Shown here: piece by piece, positions 11,997 to 25,500 of the stretch
How positions within the stretch are numbered: position 1 is the stretch's first letter
How the letters are laid out: every line of letters begins with the position of its first letter
Source of the DNA: Onchidella celtica
Lineage: Eukaryota > Mollusca > Gastropoda > Systellommatophora > Onchidiidae
Reading direction: 5' to 3'
Assembly: GCA_963931925.1 (NCBI GenBank)
Contig: OZ007570.1
Span: forward strand, 35,156,084 to 35,220,083
Length of the DNA: 64,000 bases
Program-made: the position numbers and the translations under genes
The notes under the pieces: model-generated
Seen by the model: only the letters and a program-made list of their open reading frames with translations
What the model was told of the DNA's origin: nothing
Database searches by the model: none

Positions 11997-13164
11997 GAAG
12001 AAAGAAGAAGAAGAAAAAAATCCAAACTTGTCCTACCGTAACACAACAAAGACAGCTAGCAGTGACAGCGTGTGAAAGGTACTTTATGGATAGCCCCCGT
12101 GTATCATTTTTCTTGATCCAGTACATTAATAACGGGGGGGGGGGGGAGGGGGAGAGCCCTAGGGTAGTATGATGTACGAGATTCAAATTAATTGTCTGGT
12201 GGATTCAGAATAAATGAAACTTAATCATCAGTAGATGCAGTAACAGCCGATTTCCCCCCTCTCATCTTCAATCATTTAAAAGAAAAAAAAAATCATTCAA
12301 GATAAGGAATATTAGTGAGGTCACGCAAAACGCTGCCATTGCAATCTTTATGTCAAAGGTTAATATGACACTATGACGCAAGATTACAATTGGTATGTGC
12401 AAGGAATTGTAGTGTGAAAACTCAGGGTCACCGGATATTTGAGACAAAATTCTTGAGAAATATTTGATATTTGTAGAAAAAACAAACAAATAAACAACAA
12501 AAAATCCCATACCGATACATCACGAGTATTAAATTTCTAAATAATTACGCAACGACAAGTAAGTACTCCATTCTCTTCACCATACTCGTGTGTATGCAAT
12601 TAGGTGTATCCAGAGACATGATTGTCTCTGGGTGTATCTTATGCAGGGTTATAACTCGCACTTTCGATTGGTTTTATCAGATGGCCTGTAAACTCATACA
12701 AGGTCAAAATTGGGCAAAAAGAAAAGGTTGTATGTTGTGGTTTTTATGATATTTCGTGAAACTCATACAAGATGTTCTTCATTAGATATAGATCTAATGT
12801 AAAAATTCGAACCTGTATAACTTCACTTATTGATCTCTACTTGTAGATTCATTCATAAACTGACTACCTCATTCGTTTATTTCTCAACTCTCGCAGCTGG
12901 TTGAGCTTGTAAATTGTAAAATTGTTTTGCTGTTTTATTCCTATAATAGATATTTTATATTTTAAAATATAAAAAAGTTGGACCAGAAAACAACGGAGTC
13001 AACCGGAAGTTATTATCGGAAGCATGTTGTATCCAAACTTTTCTGCGGTAGCGTGAAAGTAGGTGTTTGTTTACAACTACAAGTGATATATATTATCGGA
13101 TCAGAAAGAGATCATATTTATTTACCCTTGAGAGCTGTACTGAGATTTCATACTAGGAAATTTT
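11997..13164. other. No gene seen
   Basis: AT-rich DNA with G and A runs and no supported coding or RNA feature. The right part runs into a LINE whose exact 5' edge is uncertain (about 13,100-13,190). Confidence 0.5.
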
Positions 13165-15330
13165 TCATAATATCGAATAATCGTCTTATACGCAAGAAAC
13201 ATAGATGGTATAGCAAAGCAAGATCTTGTAATTCAGAAAGGGCCTGGAAGAAATATAAAGAAATAAAAAGGACTTCACAGAGAGAATGTAGAAAAGCGCA
13301 TACCACCTTTGTTAAATCAATGATAGAAGAAGACAAAGATAATAAAAAAACTCTGGTCCTATATTAGACACAAAAACCAAGACAGTTGTGGAATTTCAGA
13401 CCTCAGAAATCATAAGAATATCTTAGTTCAGGACCTCACAGCTAAAGCAGATCTCCTGAATGAGCAGTTTTGTTCTGTCTTTTCCAGCCCAGAACTAAAG
13501 ATAGAAGACAATTTTTTTAATAACAACAGACTTTTTAATGAAATGAACAAAATAAAAGTGAGCAGAGCAGGTGTTTTGAAACTCTTGATTAACATTAAGG
13601 AAAATAAAGCCACTGGACCTGACTGCATTCCAGGAAGAATTTTGAAAATTTGAGCCCAGGAATTAGCGAGCGTTTATGCATTGCTTTTCCAAGCATCCTT
13701 AGACCAGGGATCTGTGCCAAATGATTGGAAAAGTGCCATTATAGTTCCGCTGTTTAAGAAAGGCGATAAGGCAAAGGCTGAAAATTATAGACCAATTTCG
13801 TTGACGTCAGTTTCATGTAAGCTCTTAGAGCATATTGTTCACAGTAACATCATGGACCATTTACAGAAATATGAAGTTTTAGATGATTCTCAACATGGTT
13901 TTCGACAAAAAAGAAGCTGCGAAACGCAACTGATAACAACATTAAATGACTTTAGCGAATGTTTAAATTCCAAGGGACAGATAGCCTAGATGCCACACTT
14001 CTAGACTTTTCGAAGGCATTTGATAAGGTAGATCATCTGGGACTGCTTTTGAAATTGAAACACCTCGGAATTAGGAATTCTTTACTAGACTGGATAAGAT
14101 CTTTTTTGATCAACCGCCAGCAAAAAGTAATTGTTGATGGGAGCGAATCATCACCTAAACCTGTTGTATCAGGAGTCCCTCAAGGTACTGTCTTAGGACC
14201 TCTTTTTTTCCTAATTTATATAAATGATATATCCAAAGATCTGTCCATTGGTACGTCGATCAGGCTGTTCGCCGATGACAGTCTACTGTATAGAAACATC
14301 AGAAGTGTAAGAGATGCAGAAATGTTACAAAATGACCTGAATAGACTCCAACAGTGGGAACAAAAGTGGAAGATGGAATTCCATCCTAAGAAGTGTCAAG
14401 TACTTCGAGTGACAAACAAAATTAACACCATCAGTTTTGATTATACTATCCACAACTTCAAATTAGAGGAAACAGAAACAGCTACTTATCTTGGCATAGT
14501 TATTGATAGGAAACTTAGATGGAAACAACAGTATAGCACAATTAGTCGTAAGGCAAATGGAGTAATAGCTTTTTTAAGGAGAAATATCTCAGACTGTCCC
14601 ATGGATGTTAAAGATAAATGTTATAAGACCCTTGTTAGACCAATACTCGAATATGGATGTAGCATCTGGGACCCCCATTGTAGAACCCACATAGATTATC
14701 TAGAAAAGATACAGAAAAGAGCAGCCAGATTCGTGACAAACAACTATAAATTTGAGGAGGGTAACACACCAAGATTAATATGCAAAAACTTGGCTGGATG
14801 CCTTTAGAGGAGAGGCGGGCAAGAAATAAAATTATCAGCTTCTTTAAAGGTAGATGCGGTCTGATGGATATACCCATGGAACACATTGGGATTAATTTTA
14901 GTAAGACTAGGCGAAATGGCCAGACCTATGCCATACCATCGTCCAGTGTTGACGGCCACTTATATTCTTTTTATCCGAGCACGTTGAGGCTGTGGAACTC
15001 TTTGCCGGAGGACCTAAAATTGTGCAGTAGCCTAGACTCTTTTAAGAAAAAATTGGAAAAGCACACGTTGAGAGCTAGCTACTGAACAAGCTGCATAGAT
15101 ATTCTTATAAACCCAGTGATAGGATTGGTTGATCTGCTCATGGCCACAATCAAGTGTTTTTATAAGTTTTTATAAATCTAATCGACTCCCGCTTCTTACA
15201 CCCTTATATGTATATAAATTTTTAACTCCCAGGGACACGGGCCGAGTCAATTTTTATTGCGCACTGGTGAGATACTCAAATCTGAGAAAACCAGTTTTAA
15301 GGGAGAAGAAGAAGAAGAAGAAGCACACGA
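13165..15330 (+). mobile_element. CR1/Jockey-like LINE, 5'-truncated, degraded
   Basis: Pieces of one RT protein lie in three frames: a basic linker (RKKHRWYSKARSCNSERAWK, from 13,184), the fingers region (ENYRPISLTSVSCKLLEHIV), motif A (LDFSKAFDKVDH), motif B (GVPQGTVLGPLFF), motif C (RLFADDSLLY), the thumb (LVRPILEYGCSIWDPH, KIQKRAARFV) and the C-terminus (PSTLRLWNSLPEDL). I count at least three frame shifts (near 13,345 in an A run, near 13,980 and near 14,785 in an A run) and one in-frame TGA near 13,651. The endonuclease is missing. The likely 3' end is the (GAA)n tract at 15,304-15,325. The RT catalytic FADD is intact. Clade placement is by motif memory. Confidence 0.8.
13959..14807 (+). 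pseudogene. Reverse transcriptase core of the CR1/Jockey-like LINE
   Basis: The longest open piece of the element covers RT motifs A to E and the thumb, with the catalytic residues of motif A (FSKAFDKVD) and motif C (FADD) present. It is cut off from its fingers region upstream and from its C-terminus downstream by frame shifts, so no functional protein can be made from this copy. Confidence 0.8.
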
Positions 15331-15908
15331 AAGCGTGGGCATGCTTTTTAGAGTTAGATCTAGATCTAGAGCTAGCATTTTCACCAGCGAATGATTATCG
15401 ATACTGTTGATTAGAAATTGATCTAAATTGTGATATTGCGGTTGGATCTGCATATTTCTAGCCGGAAATTTTACCTAAAGTTAATTATTTTTCAGTTTTG
15501 GCAGCCTGATTTTTTATATTCTTTCATTGGAGATATTCAGGCCAACGGAGTCTTTATCCGCCGATAGGCTACTGTCGGGTAAAAATTTCCCCTAGGATAT
15601 TTTTTACCCACCAACATAAATTTTGTATTTGCGAGTGATCTCCCCTGATTCGAACCCCTTCTCCATCCTCCTCCCTTGTTACCCTCATCCAGATCAAACG
15701 TTCATATTACATGTTGAAAACGATGGCATGATTGAAATTGGAGAGACTTTTATGAATAAATAATAGGCTAGGCCCTATATTTTATTGATTAAATGGATAC
15801 GTACGGAAGTTCAGGTCTTATCCATAGATATGGGTTTCTTGGTTTAGTCATGCTTATTTAGTAAGAATTCCCTCACAATTCCTCAGGGTTCTCAACAGCA
15901 TAGTGTTT
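15331..15908. other. No gene seen
   Basis: No conserved peptide. A run of overlapping AGATCTAG motifs occurs at about 15,355-15,372. Confidence 0.5.
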
Positions 15909-16255
15909 AGTAGCATCTAAAGTTTGTCTGTCAGTCAGGGGATCGTGGTTCGATTCTCAGCAGGGTAGGTTTTTTTTTTTCCCTATTCTTATGAAAGTCG
16001 TTTTATTAGGTGTCAATTTTTTTTTAAATCCAAGAACAGTAATAGGGAATAAATCCAGTTGGTTTTTTTTTAGTATCTTTATATTCTTCACCTGTCAATC
16101 GGGGGAGAGCGATTCGATTCTGAGCAGGGTAGGGTTTTTTCTTCTTTTCTTATGGAAGTCTTTTTATCAGCAATCAATCTGTTCGTTAATTTTCTTTTTT
16201 TATCCAACAACCATAGTAGGAAATAAATCCACTTTGTTTTTTTTTTGTAGTTAGT
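15909..16255 (+). repeat. Two tandem tRNA-B-box-bearing units (SINE-like)
   Basis: Two diverged units of about 170 bp lie head to tail. Each starts with CTGTCA(G/A)TC, holds a box resembling the RNA polymerase III B box (GGTTCGATTCT at 15,947-15,957; GATTCGATTCT at about 16,111-16,121) followed by AGCAGGGTAGG, then a T run, and later GGGAATAAATCCA or GGAAATAAATCCA. A clear A box was not found. A tRNA-derived SINE dimer is the likeliest reading. Confidence 0.5.
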
Positions 16256-16275
16256 CAACACCAATAGGCCTACCT

Positions 16276-16395
16276 GCGGATAAACCTGGGCAGTATCTGC
16301 TCATAATGTTGGCGGATAAACCTGGGGCAGTATCCACTGATAATATTGGCGGATAAACCTGGGCAATATCCACTGATAATGTTGGTGGATAATGG
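16276..16395 (+). repeat. Minisatellite, about 36-37 bp unit, 3.3 copies
   Basis: GCGGATAAACCTGGGCAGTA and a following TCTGCTCATAATGTTG-type half repeat at 16,276, 16,312 and 16,349, with a partial fourth copy. It lies about 200 bp before the WDR3 start codon and may be in the promoter or 5' leader region. Confidence 0.85.
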
Positions 16396-16599
16396 CAGCC
16401 TCAGGCAAATGCGATCTGAAGACATCGATAGAATGTCTCTACAGCAGTACAAGGCGGTGTTTCCACAAGTTCCAAAATACACATTTTTGGACATTTTGCT
16501 CATGCTTACCAGTAAAATTTACTTTATACATTTTCCCGGTGTGAGCTGATGGTCACGAAAATATTTTATGATTTAATTCAAGACCATACAATTTGACAG

Positions 16600-19500
16600 A
16601 TGGGAGTGACCAAACAGTATCTTCGAGTAGCCCCTGGCCCAGTGTTTGGAGTGGTTGCAAGTCAGAAATCAAATATTGTGAGCCTTCCTGGGGAGAAAGG
16701 GAGGTCCGCAAGGTGTGCCGTTGGAGCATGTGAAAATGTGTACATCTGGGATTTGTCACTGAAAGAAAAGGCAAGTTTTTAGCTTCACAAGCAGAATTAC
16801 CACTTGGCTTTGCCAGGGATGAACCTGCTTCCACCCCTCCTCCCATTTGTCTCTCCTTCTCTTTCTCTCCTTGTCCCTTCTCCCATATTCTCATGTATGT
16901 ATGTTTTGCAGTTGGCAGAGATGTTTTGTGTGTAAACTGTAAAGTGCAGAAAATTTGCTGTCAGTAGTTCCGATCCTTGATTGTAATAAAGGCAGGATTC
17001 TAAATTAAGACTTATAAATGCTATAGCTCACATTGAATTATGGCATTTCGTCATTGTTTCAACTTTTCTTTATCAACATCAGTAAATGAAAATCGTACAA
17101 AGAGTTCCAATACTATTGTTGTCTTTTATTTTCATCAGCAGTATCACCTCTCGCTGGCTTCAGAAATGTCTTACTTCCTGTCCTTTTAGTTTTAACAGTG
17201 ATCTTGCTGTATGTTCTTCACACAATAAATTTCCTATTCTTTGTCTTCATTCTTCAACACAGGTCCAGACTCTTTCTGGGGACAAATTTGAAGTGACAGC
17301 CTTGGCTAAAAGTCCCCAGTCAAATTCCATGGCTGTTGGTTATGCAGATGGCAGCATAAAGATTTTCAGTCTTGATTCCGGTCAATCAGATGTCACTTTT
17401 CAGGGCCACAAATCAGCTGTAACCTGCCTCAGTTATGACAGTAATGGGATGCGGTTGGTTTCTGGTTCAAAGGTTTGTACTCAGATACATAATTGCTTAG
17501 GAAATTGTTTCCTCCTTGGTCTTGCTGGTTGTTGAACAGGTGGTTTGAGAATAGAGTTGGGATGTCATTTCACCAGCTTGTCATGTTATCGAATCCAGGT
17601 CTAATATCAACCAATAAGAAATCATTTTCTTTTTGTATGCAAGCAAAGATTAGTAAATTGGTTAGAAGATGGAATTATATTATAATTTCTTGATTCTTAG
17701 AACAGCATTGAAGTGAAGAATTTTTTAACCAAATGTGAGAATCCATGGCTGGTGCACCTGTGCATAATTTTGGTAATGCCTTACTTATGACATTCTGTGG
17801 AATGAAAGGATTGAATGTGGAAGTATGTGTTACTTACATTGTATCACATACTTACATTATTATTATTTTTTTATTCTTGTAATTTTTGTTCCCTGACTAA
17901 CTGCAAAGATTGCTGCCAAATTTCTTATTTAGAAAACTTACTTTATATGTCTCTGGAAATACTGCTATTTTCACGAACGAATTATTACATTATGCTTTTT
18001 ATTTCCCAGGACACTGATGTAATATTGTGGGACATCGTGAGCGAGTCAGGCATATTCAGACTGAAGGGACACAGAAAAGAAATCACCAAAGTGGCATTTA
18101 TGAAATGTCGAGATGTTGTAGTTACCAGGTAATTCATCTGATCGGATAGACTCATTCTGTTGTGGACAAAGTTGAGACAAACAATAGTTTCATCATTATT
18201 TAATTTGATCAAGTTCATAACTCATTATCTGTAGTTGAAGTATTTACAAATCCAGCATGAAAAAAGTCTTTATGTTTGTGTGGAATGTGTTAACCCTCGT
18301 CCCATGTTGAGGGAACTCATTCACATAACGCCCCGTGAGGGGATAGCCAGCGGCCAGTCAGCCGATCGTTCGTGTGTTGCCGATGACCTCTGCAGTCAGG
18401 TCAGTCCTGTCCTTGTGAACATATGTATCATGTTTACTTTAGGACGCAATAACAACAATAGTGGTGGATAAATAGTAAGTGACCCCTATGATTAAGTACT
18501 TGTGATGATTATATGTGTTAAATGGAAGGCCCAAAATCAAGAATTTTCTGCATTTACATGCCGTTTAACACACGTTTTATCATTTTCCCAAGACCTCTGC
18601 GCTTTTTCTGTCCCTAAGCCAGCCTTTCAGGTGAACAAATTATTTTTTGAGCCAGGCACTTAATTTACTAACCACATGTATCCGGGCATTGCCTTCTCCC
18701 TCCTCTACTATATAAAGCTTCCACGTACTAAAATGTTAGTTTTAGCAAGAGATTTGATTTCCAGCTCATAGAGCACATACATGTACTTAAAAGCGGTTTA
18801 ATCAATGCAACACAATATCTCTCTAATTACCACATGAAATAAAGACAACGACCAACAACAAAGTCGGTCATTTTCTCCCAGTTTTCCGTGATGAAAACCT
18901 GCAGACAGACACACTTATGCAGCATACCCTAGTATTACATCAGAATTTATAATTACAGACATAAAACGGTTTCTCAAATACGCACATGGCCCCTTTCTTG
19001 TCATTTCACATGTAGACGACAACCAGCATCAAAATAAAAGTTTCCCCAAGATTTTCCCCAGTTCGAACTTCAGACTGTCAGTACTATTACATGAGTATGA
19101 CGAATAGTTACGAATAGTTGTATCGTAATAAACGTAATCGGACGATACCATTTTGTTAGATATAGTAGGGATGACAGGATAGATAAACACGCGAAAATAG
19201 TGTGGCGGAAAAAACGTGAAAAAACGATAGTCCCGGCAACCGAATAAACAAAACATGAGGGGCAGCGCTGCCATACAATCTATTGGCCTCCTGCTGGACC
19301 CGATTTGCAGCCTGTAGGCCACAGTATTGGCCTCACGTGTTGCGCAGGGAGGTCAATATAGTGGCCTCCCGCAGGATGAGGGTTAAGCTAATTAATATGA
19401 ATGTATTATCATGTTGAAATATTTCATACAACACAAACTGAACAATCGAAAGAAAGAGAAGTGTGGCAGAGCAACAGAGTTGCATTATTGATAACTTGTC

Positions 19501-22500
19501 ATGTCCAGAAAGTCTAAATACCACCAGACTTGTAAATTACCTGCCAACAGATCTGTTTATCCATTGTAGTCCTTAGAATTGCTGATCTCATACGTTGCTA
19601 GAAGAAAGTGTGGCTCCAGTATGTTGTTGTTTTTTTTCACCAACAATAGTATAAATCTCTTTATCATTATATCTTCCATATTTTTTATCTTCTTGTTTCA
19701 AAATAGTTCAAAGGACACGTACATCAAATTCTGGGACATTGCCACTCAGCATTGTTTCTACACCGTGGTGGGCCACAGGTCTGAGGTCTATGGCTTTGTG
19801 TTGTTGAGAGATGAGTCACGGTTGGTATCCGGATCAGCAGACAGTGAGCTACGAGTCTGGGATATTCATTACCTGTCGAATGAGGTAATGACAATGTTGT
19901 TTTAATGTTGCTGTTCTTTAAATGGTTAGTCTGTGAAGTGGGTAAATAAGCCTGTATTTGCTCGCATTGTTTTCAATTTTGAAAGTCTGTTTGCACAGTT
20001 TGCTGTTGATTTTCCCATTAGCTCAAACAAAACAAAATTTTTTATACAGCTCATACAGAAGGGTTAATTTATACTGCTTTAATTTTGGCAAAACGTTCTG
20101 CAGTAACAGAGGGATTTCAAGCCTATAGACATATGGAAGCTGTTTTATTTTTTGTGCTATATATCTCTTCCGTCTGTGCATATTCTAAGAGATTTTTGAT
20201 ATATTCAGCAAACATTTTGTAATAACACTGTTTTCATTTAGAACTTTTCTATTTCAGGATGAGGAAGAAGATAGAAATAGAGATGGAGAACCTCCAGCTA
20301 AGAAACAAAAGACAGATTTGACCAAAGACAGTGATGAAGATGTTGATATGCGATTGGATGATAGTGATGATGAAAGAGACGAGGAAGAAAAGGCAGCAGA
20401 TGAGGCTATGGTTAGAATATTTTGTTATTATCTTTTTGGATTTTTCATTTACATCATGAGTGATTTATAAAGTAAGAGGTGTTCTGACATGTGTATTTTG
20501 GAACATCAGAAAATGTGTGATGATATAATTGGTAGTGGACCAAACAACAAAAAAGATTCCCACACTTTACAAATGATTTGACAAACTGCATGTCAGTTCC
20601 CTTTTTTCCACATGCAAACAAATTTCATATCTCATACTTATTTACTTACTGAAGGAAATCTGGTGTTTATCAAGGTCTTTTTTTTTTTAAAAGAGAAACT
20701 AAATATGTTCTGTTGACTTGGTAAAGCTGCGGCAACTGGTCCAATTTTATATTTCATGACATGTGAGTCAAAGGTTCAATCTCAGCGAGAATTCCGAAGT
20801 GGGGACATTCTTGTCATTTTATGCCTTTTAGGAGGAGGGATATTAATAATTGTTCTCAAGGATTTCAAACACTTCACTTTTGAATTAATCTTTCTGCATT
20901 ACTTTTTCAGAGAATCTTGACTTGCAAAAAGATTGGATCAGTAATGAGACATGGACGAGAAAGACTTGTCACCCTTTGTACAGATCCTAATGAAAGTCTT
21001 CTTATTTGTCATGTAAGGCATTTTGAATGAGGCAGACACTCATGTATGTTAAGTTTCCTTCAGTGTCTGAATATTACAGGATTATACATCTGTCATCCTT
21101 GAAGGTATAGATTTAGCTTTTTGTTTATAAATTGGAGAGTGACAAGTCAAGCAATGGCTTGGTAATGATATGCAACTGCATTTCAGTTGTACAGGATGTG
21201 ATCTAAAATCATTTTAAACCCATCCTTGACAAAGAGCAAATTCCCATTTAGTATGCCATGATCTGGTACTAGGAATGTGACACCTTACAATTTGTTATGA
21301 TTGATATTCGTTTTGTTACATCTGTCTTGTAAAAAAATTTGCCTTTCTTGCAATGTACTTTGATGTTCCATAATCGTAATTCTTAAAGATTTTTGTTCGA
21401 TTCCTGCCTTACACTTAATTGCAAATAATTCCCCCCAAAAACGCTAACTTTTTTTTCCCACCTCATTCAGGGTACAGATAATCATCTTGAAGCTTTTGAA
21501 CTTCCAAGCTCTGAAGATCTGCTGAAAGTCAAAGCAAAGAGAGTCAAGAAATTGAGGAAGAAACACTTGTGAGTTTATTGATGTTGTTATGGTCTGGGCT
21601 GAGTTTCAATGTGTTTAGGGTTGCTGTATTTCATTTCATGTCTTATGTGTTAAGTAGCATTTTCGTATTATCTATGATTTTGCATCTTGCTATGAAACTA
21701 CAAAATTATAGTCCCACTACTTTCTTTGCTCAGATCAAGTTTTCACTTGTTTGGACTTAAAAGAAAAGAGATCTTGACATCATTAATGAGCTCAGTTCTT
21801 TTTGAATTTTCACAACACATAAATTTCATCTTTTTCCAAACTGTCTGCATAAGTTAAATAGAGTTTGTCTCACCATCATGGTATTTTGTCATTACTCTTA
21901 ATGTTCTTTACTCTGATATCTAAGGGACTCTGGTGAGGATGTTGATACAACACATGTACAGATCAAATTAGAAGATGAGATCAAACACTTGGAAAGGTTT
22001 CGTTTCTCGTCCAAACTTTGGTCTGTGCATTCTTGTATGGATGTTGGAAAAGAGTTACGAGTGAGTTGCTTTTTCATTTACACTTTATGTGGGTTTTTTT
22101 GTGTGTTTTTGTTTTTTTATATGAAATATACTTTTGTCGTGTTCAGCCAAATTAAGTACATAGAGTAATGATGAAAGCAATCTGCTGCCAGTTACTCTCA
22201 CATTTTTAGGACCAATTTGAAAAGTTCGAAATTATCAACTTGTTTTGCACATACTGCCGTCAGAATATACATGTATTTTAACTCTGCCTTTTGCTGCATT
22301 TCATGGAACGTATAGTCAATGAAATATGGTTGTATTTTATTGTGAAAGTTGATATTTATAGGTTATTTGGAGAAAATACTAAAGTAATAACTAATGTCTT
22401 GGAAATTGGTGAGTGTATTCTGAAATTTTGCTGCATCCCAAATACCAAAGTCTTTATTGTGATTCATACTTACATACTTGATACTTTCGTGCAAATATTG

Positions 22501-25500
22501 TCTATGATATATTTGCATTTCCATGGCTAGGTAAATTTGTTGTAATTCATGGAGTTTGTATCCTCACTCCCTCACTTTACAGTTTTGTGCTCTACTGGCA
22601 AACAACAAGATTGAGACAGGAATTCTGACATTAGAAAAGCACAAATGTGAGATGGGCCCTGTGGTCCAGTTGGCTCAGATGGGTCACCGAACAGATGTGA
22701 GGACATTGAGTTTTAGCTCGGACAATACCTCCATTCTCTCTGCCAGTTCTGAGGAGGTGAAACTATGGAATAGGTATGGCATTGTGGTTTTTGAGTAGCT
22801 TTATTTAGCGTTTTCTGTTGTGTGAAACAAAGGAATACATTCAACAGTTTAGTAGCTTTTAAAATATCAAACATACATTATAACAAATGTTCTGTATTTG
22901 ATGGTTTCTGAACAAAGAGATTTGCAATATTTTACTATTGCAGGCATTTTCAGATTTCTGTTTCTTTTGCAGAGAAGTGACTGAAAATTGCCATTTGAAC
23001 CTCAGAGCGTTTTGGTCATTATCTTTGTCACAAATGAACTACATTTGATGGCCTTTGAAACAAATAGTTTTCTGTAATATGCCAGACATATTATCGTTGC
23101 TGTGTGTTCATTACCTTTTGACAGTTTTGTCAGATTTTGGCACAGAATTATGTATTGTTATGTTTTTCCAACAGGGACTCCCTCCAATGTGTCAAAACGA
23201 TGCCCTGCGATTATGCTCTGTGTTCCTTATTTGTGACAGGAGATAGACATGCTGTTGTAGGATCAAAAGTATGTTCCTCTTCTATAGGATAATTTTATAC
23301 TTAATCATCATGAGATGAAATGGTTTATAGTTTTCAACATTAACCGTTTTCCAGCTGTTTAAAGAGTAGTCAAATCATTGTTATTTTTTTTCTTTTGTCA
23401 GACACCCTTAAATGTTTGAGTTACTTGTTGAATATTTTTTCTCAGTACCCGCACAAGTAGATAAATTTGGCACTTATTTCCATACAGATAAAAATGAAAA
23501 AAATAATGAATGTTTCCTAATAAGATAGATACTATTTCTCTTCACATCCCTTGAGCATATCCTGTGAAATAGTTAATCCTTTTATTTCTTTTGAAAGAAT
23601 GTAATTATGTTTATAGACAAGCTTAATGATCATTAGACATTGTTAAGAAAGTCATATTCGTTTTGCCATACTGACCATTGATCCGTCACCCTTGCATGAC
23701 GTTTTTTTTTAAATTCTTTCAATGGACTTGTAGTCAGGAAAACTGCAGCTATTCGATATTAATCAGGGGAGGTTGCTGGAGTCCATTGATGCCCATACCG
23801 GAGCTCTCTGGTCTGTAGAAGCTATGCCAGATAAGGTATGTAATGTGACTATCCCCTATTGCAGAATCACAAGAAGGGTTAAGATGATATACAATCACAA
23901 TAACTAGACTTGGCATGGTGGTTTTCATTTCTTCAGTCATCATTATTTTTTGCAACATTCAAACTCAGTTCAACTCTTAGTGCACACAAGCTTTTTTGAA
24001 AGCTGTTTGGGGTTCGCATAGATATGTTGCAAATAAATGAAAGTATCTTCCTTGTTTATCAAAATCAAAGTAGTCAAGAATAAAAATGAATCCTCTTCCT
24101 TCTGGTAAGTGATTCAAAAAGTTGGACTGGATGAAATTGAAGATATATTAAGAGAATGTGTTGTCAAAGTGAGTGCATCAAATTAATCAAAACACCAGTT
24201 GAATTAACATGCCACAGCAAGTGCATGAAGTGGTTATCATAACGGGGTAATATTCTGATTGCATGCAAGATAAAAATCATCCCTTTTACCTTGTTTTGTT
24301 TTGTCCCGTAGCGAGGTCTTGTGACGGGAGGAGCTGATCATGAAGTGAAATTCTGGAACTATGAACTTGTGACTGATAGTAACCAAGAGACAAAGCAGTA
24401 AGGAATGCACTTCTTCAGTTTAGCATAGACTGCAGTTAATGATCATCATTATAATGACCTAACTGTCATCTGTGTGATCATTCTTTTTGCTTTAATATTT
24501 ATACAGTCGAGCACGCGAAACTTGAACACACCTAAGTCGAAATCACAGATCCCAAGAACAAAGGTCTAGGTCCCGAATTTATTTCTCAATATTCTTAGTA
24601 GTTATTTCACACGAACCTCGAACTGTGACACGGATTGGTCGAACCAGTTTTCCTGCTGCGAGTGTGATCCAAGCATCCCAGCAGCCTAGAAGTAGAAAAA
24701 AAACAAAAAAAACAAACGCCAGAAACTTCACTCGGTTAGCTGTGTCATAGTCATAGCCTAGTGGTGGCAGTGCATATGGCCCCCCTCCCCTTTCCCCCGA
24801 TAAAAACGGCGACTGAAACACCTGAGACGACCGATTCGGGCAGGAAATAACCTTTTTTTTTCTTTGGTTTGTCCGTGCGTAGATGTACTACATGGTCATG
24901 TAGCACATCAATGGTCCCGCGCTCATAGTCATACCGCAATAGAAAGAAGAAAAAAAAGGAAGCGTTGCTGTACGAACGGGAGTATAGCCGAACAGAGAAA
25001 AACGGTGAGTTGTGTTCACCTTTTATTTTATCGCTGTTGAGCTTGATTTGCCTTACCGACGCACTTCCAGAAGAGAAAAAAAAAGCGTTCGGGCACAAGG
25101 TCGCGTGCCAATGTCGCCACGCGCGCCAGTTTAATTTGCCTCTCTTTCAAGTGACCACGGGAAGGGGGGGGGGGGAACATGTAATTCTTGGTACACGTCA
25201 GTTGTATTATTTTCCTTGAATATACGGCAATAAAACCTCATGATTAATGCTTCACGTATTCCTCGAAATTCGGCAACTAGATGAAGCCACCCCAATGAAT
25301 TCGAGTTTTCCGTGCTCGACTGTATTTCTCTTTGTTTAGTTCTTTCCGTCTTTCTTTCTTTTCTTCTTTACGTGTATACTTAATCTTTTTTTTTTTTCAT
25401 TTAGTCTATTGCTTTGATCACTATCATTCTAGTTTAGCATAGTTTGCACACATTTTAAGTTCAAAAAAATTCCTGTCAAGGGAACTCTTCACACAGAGTA

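Noticed and set aside
20741-20830. tRNA-like B box (AGGTTCAATCTC) in WDR3 intron 5
   Set aside because: No matching A box, no clover-leaf and no second copy; too weak to call a tRNA or SINE.
24751-25219. 115- and 84-residue frames in WDR3 intron 12
   Set aside because: They lie inside the pogo-like MITE and contain homopolymer-coded stretches; no transposase motifs.
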